The position numbers and the translations under genes were made by a program. Positions 1 through 13,608 of a DNA stretch of 27,746 nt are shown here, one piece after another. Location: contig WELB01000033.1 in the NCBI GenBank assembly GCA_009602725.1, positions 623,789-651,534 of the forward strand. The letters run 5' to 3'. Position 1 is the stretch's first letter. Every line of letters begins with the position of its first letter. The notes under the pieces were generated by a model. That model was not told where the DNA came from. It saw only the letters and a program-made list of their open reading frames with translations, and ran no database searches. This stretch comes from Spirogloea muscicola. Its lineage: Eukaryota > Streptophyta > Zygnematophyceae > Spirogloeales > Spirogloeaceae.

Positions 1-5
1 CCTCA

Positions 6-43
<38 letters not shown>
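6..43. repeat. (CCG)n trinucleotide tract upstream of DHFR-TS
   Basis: About twelve uninterrupted GCC/CCG triplets end just before an ATG at 45. A tract of the same kind sits just before the start codon of the ENTH gene (about 13571-13603). If ATG 45 is used, this is the end of the 5' leader. If a start lies upstream of the window, it would be coding, because the frame is open to base 1. Confidence 0.9.
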
Positions 44-44
<1 letters not shown>

Positions 45-293
45 ATGAGCGCGTGGCTCAAGCGCCTGCCGCCGGTGCCAACCGTGGCCTGCGGCACGTC
101 GAGCGGCGGGCTGAGGCCTCGCAGCGGCGCTCTCCAGAAGCGGGGAGGAGGCTCGGCCTCCGTCGGCGGAGGCCCCGGCCCGTCCTGCTTGCTGTCACGG
201 CCACTGGACCTGCTGCGCCCATCGGCTCTGCCGTCGCTGGCCTGCTGCCGGCGGCAGGAGACGTCCGGCGCTGCGGCAGCGCCCGGAGCAATC
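45..293 (+). other. Possible organelle-targeting leader in frame with DHFR-TS
   Basis: The DHFR-TS frame is open from base 1. An ATG at 45 ([14 protein letters not shown]...) would give 83 extra residues. They are rich in Arg, Ser, Ala, Pro and Gly, with a single acidic residue (in RRQET). That composition is usual for chloroplast or mitochondrial transit peptides and is unlike the DHFR body. Alternatively this is GC-rich 5' leader that happens to be open. Whether one or both starts are used cannot be settled from sequence. Confidence 0.4.
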
Positions 294-3558
<3,265 letters not shown>

Positions 3559-4280
3559 GATCGACTCTGGACCCAACAGTGATAGCACTTTCGAGAGCAC
3601 CAGCTCCTAGCTTGTCTTGTCACCCAAGTGGCCTTGGGTGAGACTGGTTGAGTGACTAATCTCTAACACAACCAGAGGTTCATACACCCTCATGGTGAGA
3701 CCTTACACCCTCATGGTGAGACCTTCCAAATCAATCCAGAGCATTCTCGAATTGCTCGGTGTCAACTAACTTTGGCCAAGTAAGCTCAAGTATGAGCCAG
3801 CTCAGACTCCATTTCCTCGGCTTGTTGCTAAGTAGCCAGCTGTTGCCGAGGCTGTGCCAGGCGCATGCAGTAGGCTCTGACTACGACCTTGAGTTTCCTA
3901 AGGTCAAATGCTGCAGCCTTGAGAGAACAAGTGCAGATTGTGTTGCTGTTCCAAAGTCGTAAGCGAAGGACTGCAGTGTCTCAAGCATCAATCTAACGCA
4001 TTTCGCTGTCGAAATAAAGCCATGGCTCTCTTGGAAGGGTGGACCTTTACAAGGGCTAGCGAGAGTCCTTGTCAATACTCCTTTGGCATACGACTCGGCA
4101 ACGTGCGGCTGGACTTACGACGGCATTGTCATAGCCACGGTGTGTCGGGAGAGATCGAGATGGGGCCTTAAACAGAAATACACTCATCGTACCAGTACGT
4201 CTTTGTGAGAGAAAACGTGTGTATTAAGAGATGGGGAGGATGCGAGGGTCCTGGTTTGCGACCGGGCCTGTTAGGCTGGG
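3559..4280. other. 3' flank of DHFR-TS
   Basis: There is no recognisable gene here. It probably holds the DHFR-TS 3' UTR. An AATAAA is present at 4013-4018. The TGTAA signal usual in many chlorophytes was not found here, so the cleavage site is not assigned. Short ORFs on both strands have no recognisable motifs. Confidence 0.6.
3684..3725. repeat. Two perfect tandem copies of a 21-base unit
   Basis: The unit begins ACACCCTCATGGTGAGACC and is repeated exactly, at 3684-3704 and 3705-3725. The identity suggests a recent duplication in the 3' flank. No function is evident. Confidence 0.95.
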
Positions 4281-4919
4281 ACCGGGCCACAATGTCGCCG
4301 GTCGTCCCGGACCGGGCCCGGTTTGGCGGACCAACCCTTCCCATTGGGAACGGAGTGACGGCAAGCCTTCGTCCCGCCCCCCCGCGCGCCGCCGCCGGCG
4401 AGCCCGCCGCGCATCGCGGCGGCGATCCCGGCGCCAGCCGCGCCCACCTCTGCGGCGGCGGCCGGGGAGCGGATCCGGCGGCGCGTGGAAGACCTGCGGG
4501 GCCGCGCTCGTCTCTCGTCGCGGCTGCCACGGTCCCGCCGTGATGGTGAGTGAATGGAAGACGGTGGCGCTGCCAGCGCTGCACGCGTCGTGACGGCGGC
4601 GCCCGAGCTCCGGGCCGCCGTCCGAGACGTGCAAGCGGGGCAGTCACAGCCGTCAGGGCGCCATGCCGTCGCGTTCGAGGCGCTCCGTGCCTGGCGAGGG
4701 CACGGAGGCTGCCGGGGAGCCTGCTATTGGAGCGTGCTTCGTGGCAATGGCTGCGTCGTCTCCATGGCAGTCCCCGCCCGTCGCTCGGGCGTCGTCGCGG
4801 GCAGCCCCGGGCTGTCTGTCCTGGAGCTCCGCACCGCCTCCGCCGCATTGCATGGCCTGCCTCGGTGCCACTGACAACCTCGCCGTGGCGCTCTCTGCTT
4901 GTCGGTGCTCGTGGACGCC
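4281..4919 (+). promoter_or_regulatory. GC-rich promoter/5' leader region of beta'-COP, with upstream ATGs
   Basis: Base composition jumps to very GC-rich and CpG-rich about 640 bases before the beta'-COP start, then falls back inside the gene. Every frame on both strands gives long Arg/Pro/Ala-rich ORFs, as expected from composition alone. Several ATGs precede the main start: 4542 (a 17-codon ORF), 4554 (106 codons) and 4663 (100 codons, overlapping the main start). A good donor, ATG|GTGAGT, lies at 4544/4545, so a 5' UTR intron could remove some of them. The transcription start is not visible. Confidence 0.5.
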
Positions 4920-7900
4920 ATGGCCGCGCTTGAGCTGCAGCCTTTGCGGCTGGAGATCAAGGTAAGCGGGCGCACTGCGCTCCCCCATACATTACGTCGC
5001 TACAGCAGTGCGCAGCCAGAGCCGATTTCTGTGCCAGCAGCTTCGACAGCTTGAGGAGGCGGAGTGCTCAGCCTGATGGGGGCTTGGGCTGCTTCTTGCC
5101 GCCCTACAGCGGAAGCTCGCGCAGCGCTCCGATCGCGTCAAGTGCGTCGACCTGCATCCGACCGAGCCATGGTAAGGCAGCTCCGTGCACTTTGACTTAT
5201 CGAGTATGGCCTTGGCAATGCTCTGCCATCTTCCGAGTCATTGTCTCTTTGCTACTTCTACCGTGAGATTTTGGTGAAAGTTGCTCCTAGGAACGTGAGG
5301 TACTTGGGTAACGATTGACTTGCGCTTTGTCTTGACTGACAGGATCCTGGCAACGCTGTACACTGGCAGCGTTTACATCTGGAACTTCACAACTCAGGTC
5401 ATTGCAGGCCGTCTCTGCTCACACTTGGATCATGGCTACTGTAGGCAAGATAGGTCTTGACGAATCGGCATAGAAGCTTCACAATGCCACTTCACAGCTC
5501 TGCGCCACATTCCAGTTACACCTAAGAGTCAATACCCTCCAGTGCTGTCCACTTCGTGTAGGTGTCCTACTTGAAGTAAACAGCAGAGAGTTTTCTCGTG
5601 TGGTACCAGTCATCTGATCTGTTCTTGAGCAAGCTTAATTCTCATCACATGTCACTGTGGTCAGCAGGCTCTCGTCAAGTCATTTGAGGTTACGGAGCTA
5701 CCAGGTTGGTCACCATACATCTGTCTTTACTGGTATCAATAGTAGATTGCAATGACCGCTAACTGTACTTATGACACAGATAAGGCACAGCCCTACTATG
5801 TTGCCAAGAAGAGTTGACAATTCTATCTCGTCCTGGTCTACACAGTGCGCTCGGCCAAGTTCATCGCACGGAAGCAATGGGTTGTAGCAGGCGCCGATGA
5901 CATGTTTATTCGAGTGTACAATTACAATACCATGGACAAAGTCAAGGCCTTTGAAGCTCACACTGACTACATCAGATGCGTTGCTGTGCATCCGAGCTTG
6001 CCCTATTTGCTGTCATCGTCTGATGACATGCTCATTAAGCTCTGGGACTGGGACAAGGGCTGGACATGTACTCAAATATTCGAAGGACACTCGCACTATG
6101 TCATGCAAGTTGCCTTCAACCCTAAGGATACAAACACCTTCGCCAGTGCCTCCTTGGACAGAACAGTCAAGGTAAAGCACAGCAGTAAGGCAGCGGTCTG
6201 TCCTGCGTTCTCTTGGCTTGCTATTGAACACCTCTAGACAGTGGCCTTGTTTCATGTGTGACCGGAAGTCATGCACCTCTCGCAAAAAGCTGGCTGTTGC
6301 AGACTGAGGAACTGCCACTGTGGATGACTTCACGCAGATCTGGGGCCTGGGCTCGCCTGATCCAAATTTCACCTTGGAGGGCCATCTAAAAGGGGTAAAT
6401 TGTCTAGACTACTTCACAGGAGGTGACCGACCATACCTCATCACTGGCTCTGATGACCAGCTTGTAAAGGTATAGTTGATGACTTGACCTGTCACTGCTT
6501 TCAAGCTGCAACTAGTTTCACAATGCCAGCGTTTATTAATGTGCATGCACGTCGCAAATGACATGTCATTGAGAGGATCACGTACTTGTCAAGTGTGAGT
6601 TTGTGGTAGGACTGCTCCTTAATTCACATGACTTTACAGTAGTACCTCAAATTGCTCACAGTCTTGAGCATGTAAGTATACATGAAGCATCTAAAGAAAT
6701 ATATGGAGTAATGACTGAGCTCGTTGTCTTGTTTGTTTCCACAGGTTTGGGACTATCAGACTAAAAGCTGTGTCCAAACACTGGAAGGCCACACACACAA
6801 TGTCTCTGCCGTTTGTTTCCACCCTGAGCTTCCCATTATCATAACAGGGTCAGAGGATGGCACTGTCAGAATTTGGCATGCAACTACATACAGGTGCGAG
6901 GCAGTGGTCGTTGACATGCACTAGCAGTGCATATCTCTCCTTGAGTATGTGTGACATTTGGCCATTTCCATGGTCGCAATGGTTTCTTGCAACCTGTTAG
7001 TTACATGGATACTGAAAGAGCCACTCAATTGAACTCAGATTGGAAAATACATTGAATTACGGACTTGAACGCGTCTGGACAATCGCTTACATGAAAGGAT
7101 CGAACAGGTCTGAGTCACCATCTATATTTCTCAACTTGGCACAGCCTTGAATGTTGTAAGCAATGGTGGTATAGTAACATCTGACTGGAGCTCTGCCAGC
7201 AACTTTGATGTGAATTTATATTTGTATATAGTGATATGTATTTATGTGTTTTGATAATTTGCACTGTCTTGATTTCTATGGTAGCAATTTGTGTCCTCAT
7301 GATACTGCTCGAACTCTTCGTTTAGGCTGGCCATCGGATACGATGAGGGAACTATCATGATCAAGATTGGGAGAGAGGAGCCTGTGGCAAGCATGGATCA
7401 GAGTGGCAAAATCATCTGGGCTAAGCACAATGAAATACAGACTGTTAATGTGAAATCTGTCGGTGCTGACTTTGAGGTGACCTTCAGGCTTCATATGCCA
7501 CCCATGTGCATGACTAGTGCAAGCATGCACCAGAATGATGTCTTGCCACAATGACTGATTACCAGGCTCGGTGCAAGAGCAATGTGCATGTGGCATAAAC
7601 TCGTATTAATACTCCAATGCCACTCATTTGCAGGTCACTGACGGAGAGCGTCTGCCACTAGCTGTGAAGGAGTTGGGTAGCTGTGATCTTTACCCTCAAG
7701 TAGGTGACATTTGGGCACACCTCTCACTTGAGAGTGGTCTGAGTCTCCTTTTCTTGTTGAGATGCTAGTATGGGCTACATATTGATCATGCTTTCCACAG
7801 GTTAGGGGGCAAATTTTATGGGTATCGTGCTTATTGCTTATAGTCCGCAATGTGATGCTTTTGGTGTTCTTCTGCTGCAGAGCTTAGACCACAATCCGAA

Positions 7901-10900
7901 TGGCCGCTTTGTGGTTGTCTGTGGAGATGGGGAGTACATCATCTACACTGCTTTGGCATGGCGTAATAGGTCATTTGGATCTGCGCTTGAATTTGTTTGG
8001 TCAATTGATGGGGAATGTGCAGTGCGGGAGAGTACTTCCAAGATCAAGATATTCAATAAGTCCTTCCAGGTATCACAGCAGTGCAAGACATTGAGATGGA
8101 GCCAAGGTCCTTATGAATGCTGCACTGACTATTAGGAGGACAAGAACGTGTCAGGCACCTCAAGGTTGCTATTTTCTCTAGGGGCATTGCAGTTTTGAGG
8201 GGTTCAGTAAGACCCGCAAGAGTATGGCGCAGAGAGGCCTGGCTATGCACTTGACCTGATACTTCAATCTACTGTGCCTATCTCATAAACAGCAACGTGT
8301 CAACCTCATTAGATATTCTGGATTGTCCTCCTTCAGGAGCGGAAGAGCATACGTCCTACCTTCTCTGCGGAGGGCATCCATGGGGGTACCTTGCTGGCTG
8401 TTCGATCCAATGAGTTCGTGTGCTTCTACGATTGGGCTGAGTGCCGAGTCGTACGGCGTATTGATGTTGCTGTGAAGGTGAATACTCTCTTAAGTCTACC
8501 GTTCTATGGAGCCACATTTGCTCTCCTAGTCTTTGAGTCTAAGCTGCATTGTTGGTAGATGGTATGAGGGGCCATGCATGTGCAGCTTGATTTCTGGATC
8601 ATGTCCAATATTGACGCTGCCGTGTACCAATTGCTTGCAGAACATTCATTGGTCTGATAATGGCGATCTTCTAGCAATTGCTAGCGAAAGCTCTTTTTAC
8701 ATCCTGAAGTACAATGTAAGTTTCCGCAAAACATGACCTTTAGCTTGCGAGAATTTCTCCAACACACATCGGTCAAAAGCCAGGCACAGACATATGTATT
8801 TTGGATCACTTGGCTGCCTCATGCAATCTACTCAAGCAGCATCCAGTTGTTGACATGGGCTGGTATTGATTGCCCAGAAAGATGCAGTCACTGCCTACTT
8901 GGAGAGCGGTGCGCCCGTAGACGAGCAAGGAGCAGAAGATGCATTCGAGCTACTCCACGAGGTCTCAGAACGTGTGCGAACTGGCATATGGGTTGGGGAC
9001 TGCTTCATCTACAACAACAACACTTGGCGGCTCAACTATTGCGTCGGCGGTGAAGTGAGAGTTTGCCTCAGGCGCCTGAATCTTTCTCTGAGGCCTTCTT
9101 GATGACAAAGTCAGGGAGGTCCTCTTTGGATCACACAGACAGACAGTGGTTGCATGAGACGAGCGTAATCCAGATGACACGTACTGAGAGGATTTGTCAT
9201 TGCCTGCCCATCACTCTTGTTAATTCACAGTAGTTCGTACATTAAGCTTGGATCAAGCAATGATATTATTCCATTTGTCATATTGCTCGCAGGTAACAAC
9301 AATGTTCCATCTAGATCGGCCAATGTACTTACTAGGTTACCTTGCCAGCCAGAGCCGTGTTTACCTCATCGACAAAGAGTTCAAGTACGTCAATGACTTG
9401 CCAGTCTTATCAAACGGTCATGCTTTTGCATGTTTGCCCATTCTTTGTCACACTTAGAGAGATCAGGCCTTTTTACATCTTTGTAATCAGGCCTTCATCC
9501 GTCGTCGCTGCTGTCGATTTATTCCTGCAATGAAGCCGCAGCAGTAAAACCTGAAGGAATGGTTGCTTGTTTGACAGTGTTATGAGCTACACTCTGCTGC
9601 TGAGTCTCATTGAGTACAAGACACTTGTTTTGAGAGATGATCTGGAAGGTGCTGAGGCCATCCTTCCGTCCATCCCCAAGGAGCAGCTTAACAAGTACGC
9701 CTAGCTCCTCTCCTTCTCTGTGTTGTAACATTTTACCTGCACATAGTACATGCATTGTTGCTTAGCAAGATTATGTTGAGGTTGTTCTACTCTGTTCACT
9801 ACACAAATCTTTCTGTGTCCAATATAAGCATGGAGAAAAAGTTGTCATCAACCTTACCAATTTGCAGAAGTTGCTGATATTACATTCTAACACCTCAATT
9901 GGTGCGGATCATTTGGTAATGGACGAGCTAACGTCCACCTTGCCTGCTGATAGTGTGGCACGCTTCTTGGAGTCTCGAGGCCTTGTGGATGATGCGCTCA
10001 GGGTGGCCACCGAGCCTGACTACAAGTTTGACCTTGCTGTCCAGCTAGGTCAGCTTGACATTGCTCAGGTGCGACTCTGCATCCACCTGTGTCCTGGTCT
10101 GGTGACCAGCCTCTTCAAGTTGGTGCAATGTACACAACACTTAGCATTCCAATGCTTGCGCAAGCAATCATAAATGTGCGTCCACATGGTAGAAGCTCTC
10201 AAGACCTTTCAGCTCACATGGCCTTCTTCATCTGTGTACAGCAAATAGCAGTGGAGGCTGAGAGCGAGTCAAAGTGGAAACAGCTTGGTGACCTTGCCAT
10301 GTCAGCTGGAAAGGTAATCCTAAATTGCATATGAAATATGAGTATACAATTACTCAAGTTGCGGAGCAAGAACCTGGCCCTTATTGACCAAAGTCTATGG
10401 AAGCCAAGGTTGCACGGCTGCTACTTCAGTGACATACGAAACTCGAAAAGCGGATGTTCAGATTGTTTTCGGTGTGTGGTCATCGGTGCAAGCACCTGAC
10501 ATGCAAGCCTTTGCTGTATGTTCAGCTTGATGTGGCAGAGGAGTGCCTGGCCAAGGCTGCCGATCTCAGTGGCCTTCTACTCCTCTACAGCGCAAGAGGA
10601 GATGCTGCAGGCCTAGACAAACTCGCAAGTCTTGCCCAGGAACAGGGGAAAAGCAATGTGGCCTTCCTGTGCCTCTTCCTTCTCAACAAGCTTGATGCCT
10701 GCATCGACCTCCTCTGCCAAAGGTCAGCTGCTGGTGGCTATGCTGTTGATAGTGGTCTATGAAGAAGACCCAAATGTCATAACTGGCTCCATTAGAGATT
10801 GCGACCTCTATCAAGTACTTCAGTCAGCCAGGTCAGTAGCTGAGAAGCTAAGATGGCATGGTTGTGCTTGGGTACATGCATGGCACACGCCGTGCGCTCA

Positions 10901-12036
10901 CTATCAGATCCTTGGTCCCTGCAGTGGCCGCGTCCCAGAGGCTGCATTTCTATCAAGGACATATGCTCCAAGCAGGGTGTCTGAGATTGTGGAACTATGG
11001 CGCAAGGACCTCAAAAAGGTAAGATGAGACCTCCTTACCTGTTGTGAGTCTTGCTCGTACGTCATGAATCATGTAGCAATCGTGTAAGATAGCTGTCAAT
11101 CCTACCCTACTTTGGCTGCAAGCATTCGTTTGATCATCAAGGAAGTCTGCCCAATAACTATCTCTACTTTGTATGCTGCTGCAGATAAATCAAAAAGCAG
11201 CAGAGTCTCTTGCCGACCCTGTCGAGTACCCCAACCTCTTCCCTAAGTGGGACTTGGCTTGTCGAGCTGAGGAGCAAAGCAGACATCAAGCGTGAGTGAT
11301 TGCCAACTCTATGCTGATGGTCAATCTGGAGCTTAGATTTGAAGCACAATCGCTGGAGACAGCACTGACACGTATAGATTTTCTGCACCATACATGTATA
11401 CCATTGGTAATGTCTTATTTACTTCTCTATGTGTAACATTCTTCATAATCTGCGCAGTGTCTGTTGCTTGTATGTGCAGAAGCGAGTCAATACCTGCAGA
11501 CCACTACGTCAACTACGTCGGTGCAACAACGAGAGATGTCCTTGAGGACCTTGAGGCCTTGACCCTCAATGGGGACCATGATGCAGACCACGACCATGCA
11601 GAGAATGGTCAACTGGAGGAACATGTGATGGTGACTTCTGCAAGCTCCTCTTTATTTGCAGTTTGTTGGATGCATTTCACAAAGTCGTCCTGTCTTTGTC
11701 TGCCCTTTCTGTCAACTCATACGGGTGTGCCAGTCAGCCATTTTCTTTGTAATGTCTACCAGAAGTACTCCACCCTCCACTTCCCACTCGCTCGCTTGCT
11801 AGAGGATAATCAGGGCATTGTTGTGTGCCTTCTCTTGTGAATAGAAGCAGGATGAAGAGGTCCCAGAAGCAGAGGGAGCAGCAGAGGTCGAGGTTGGCAA
11901 TGGAGACGACGGGGCAATCCATGAACAGCATGCAGAGGCTGAAGTAGTCGACGAAGCGGAGGGCGCAGAGGGTGAGGTTGATGATGACTGGGGGATGGAT
12001 GGTGATGGCGAGACAGGGAAGGAGGAAGAAGTGTAG
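4920..12036 (+). CDS. COPB2: Coatomer subunit beta' (beta'-COP), 23 exons
   Basis: COPI coat subunit that binds dilysine (KKxx) cargo tails for Golgi-to-ER retrieval. Exons: 4920-4961, 5110-5171, 5343-5397, 5668-5704, 5846-6171, 6338-6469, 6745-6893, 7039-7107, 7326-7476, 7634-7699, 7881-8069, 8337-8477, 8641-8715, 8878-9054, 9293-9384, 9578-9694, 9954-10068, 10242-10313, 10526-10722, 10925-11018, 11185-11291, 11480-11624 (or 11630), 11851-12036. Phases join throughout, giving about 931 residues, normal for the family. The start [14 protein letters not shown] carries a few extra residues before the usual MPLRL. Two WD40 propellers span about 20-600; [12 protein letters not shown], part of the known dilysine-binding face, and [14 protein letters not shown] are typical. 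An alpha-solenoid follows at about 610-815 (SVARFLE-like [39 protein letters not shown]). A very acidic tail from about 830 ends in KEEEV. Exon 17 uses a branch-like CTAAC at 9928 and acceptor GATAG. Confidence 0.97.
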
Positions 12037-13309
12037 GAGGCCACAAGCACTTGCAGCTTTATCTTTAGAAGGTCGAGGCTGCCTCTGCTTGCTCGAGTTG
12101 GTAGCTGTTATCTGTGCACCTGGCTACAAGCCTGCCGCTTGCAAGATGTGGTGCCAATGTATAGCTTTGTACGCACCATCATTCAAGTCTGTGCCACATT
12201 TTTGTCAGCCCATGATGAGACCTATCAACAGAAACCACACTAGCAGCGTTCCATACCTGTACTTGGAAGAATGTGGACAGCTCTTGCTGCCCACTGCATC
12301 TTTAGCAGATGCTAGAGCCTCTCGACCTCAACCCAAGTTGTTGCACATTTCACAAGCTATTGTGTTCATGCCTGTAAGAGGAGAGGCTGTTGAGTGGCAG
12401 CACAACCGTGGCCCTGGGCACGGATACACGGACACAAGGCTGCCAGTAATGAAGCAGTAACGTTGAGTTGTTTCGCAATCGCCAGGGGCCACAGCCCCAG
12501 GAGCATGGTCGCACTCCAACATGCTGGCTTGCACTCAGTAGAAGAGACACATGCATACAGAGGGGCTGTGGTTCGAAGGGCAGGCCCAAGACAAGAGTCA
12601 ACGAGGGGCATAGAGAAGAAGGTGCTCGCCCATTGAGAAGAGGGGCTGGCAAGAGAAGAAGTCCATTAGAAGAGCTGCGTGGACTTACGCAGAGAACTTC
12701 CTCTTGCTCAGGGATCGGCAGCGTGCCTGCTGAAGGTAAAAAGGGTTCAAGGCAACTTCATCTAGTGCTGGACACGCTTCATAAGCTGTCTGACAGCTGC
12801 CTCTGGCAGGGAGTACATGGAGAAGTCACAAGCACCTTTCTCGCGAGGCTTGCTTCGCAGCTACAGCGGTGGACTGCATGCCTTACCTCGCCGGTATGCT
12901 TGCATGTGATGGCCTTTGTTCACTGGCTCCCCTGGCTCACAGACGCCTGCGGCTCGGCATAGGGGTCTGCCTTCGCGGTGCTCAGGGGCCTCGAAGGTCT
13001 TGCATTCGCTTTGGTCAGGGCATGGTCAATGCTCATTTGAAGGAGGTGCCTACACCTGCCATGGCGTTGCTTGGCAGACCACATTTGGACTGGGCGCTGC
13101 GAAAACCGAAATCAGCTTATCGCCACGGTGGGCTGCCGCCAGCAGCAAGCCCAGGGCCTGCCGTGTGGGGTCTGCGCGTCCCCTTGGGAATGTGCCCTCC
13201 CTGCGCTGACTCGCAGGACCGCGCCGCAGAGCGCCAGCAGCGAGCACAGGGCCGTCTGCACTGTGCCACGGCGGGTGGGCAAAGACCCTTCTGCCGTCCA
13301 TTGCTGCAC
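12037..13309. other. Intergenic region, no recognised gene
   Basis: Contains the beta'-COP 3' UTR; a TGTAA at 12373-12377 is one possible polyadenylation signal. Overlapping ORFs of up to 164 codons (12468-12962 and 12869-13360 on +) have no motif I recognise, and they lack supporting start or splice context. They are rich in Arg, Cys and Pro and look like chance ORFs, but a small unrecognised gene between 12450 and 13300 cannot be excluded. Confidence 0.5.
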
Positions 13310-13367
13310 GCCTCAACCCTAAGCCCTTCAGCCCTTAAACCCTTAACCATAAACCCTTAAACCCTAC
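13310..13367 (+). promoter_or_regulatory. Cluster of telo-box-like motifs upstream of the ENTH gene
   Basis: Several CCCTAA/CCCTTAA units occur in about 58 bases: AACCCTAAG near 13315, AAACCCTTA at 13337-13345 and 13351-13359, and AAACCCTAC at 13359-13367. Two further ACCCTAA-type motifs lie at about 13542-13562, close to the start codon. AAACCCTA is the plant telo-box, known in promoters of many growth and translation genes and matching the Arabidopsis-type telomere unit. The run is degenerate, so it is either a promoter module or an old interstitial telomeric insertion. Confidence 0.6.
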
Positions 13368-13379
13368 AGTAGTATATCC

Positions 13380-13573
13380 TGCCCTAAAGTCGACCTCGCT
13401 GCACCGGCTCCTGCCGGTGGCGGCGCTCGCGCCTCACGCGGCGCATCGATGCCGGCGGCGGCGGCCCTCCGAGGCAGATGAACTCCGCCCACCCGCCCCG
13501 CCCTCTCGCGCGACCGGAGACCGTGGTCGTCATCTAGATGACACCCTAATCAGAACCCTAACCGCCGCCGCCT

Positions 13574-13604
<31 letters not shown>

Positions 13605-13608
13605 GGCG
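13380..13608 (+). promoter_or_regulatory. GC-rich 5' leader with (CCG)n before the ENTH gene
   Basis: A GC-rich, CpG-rich stretch runs up to the ATG at 13609. Its last part (about 13560-13603) is a CCG triplet tract with one CCT interruption. The arrangement mirrors the tract at 6-43 before DHFR-TS. Confidence 0.6.

Noticed and set aside
4013-4018. AATAAA as the DHFR-TS polyadenylation signal
   Set aside because: One hexamer about 450 bases after the stop is weak evidence, and green algae often use TGTAA; not called as a terminator.
4168-4848. 226-codon ORF on the - strand
   Set aside because: Arg/Pro/Ala-rich product that comes from GC-rich DNA open in all frames; no motif, and it overlaps the likely beta'-COP promoter.
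12560-12590. GGTTCGAA resembling a tRNA B box
   Set aside because: No matching A box, acceptor stem or cloverleaf can be built around it. A similar GGTTTGATTCC near 22310 on the - strand fails the same test.
13310-13370. A chromosome end or telomere
   Set aside because: The CCCTAA units are few and degenerate, and unique gene sequence lies on both sides.
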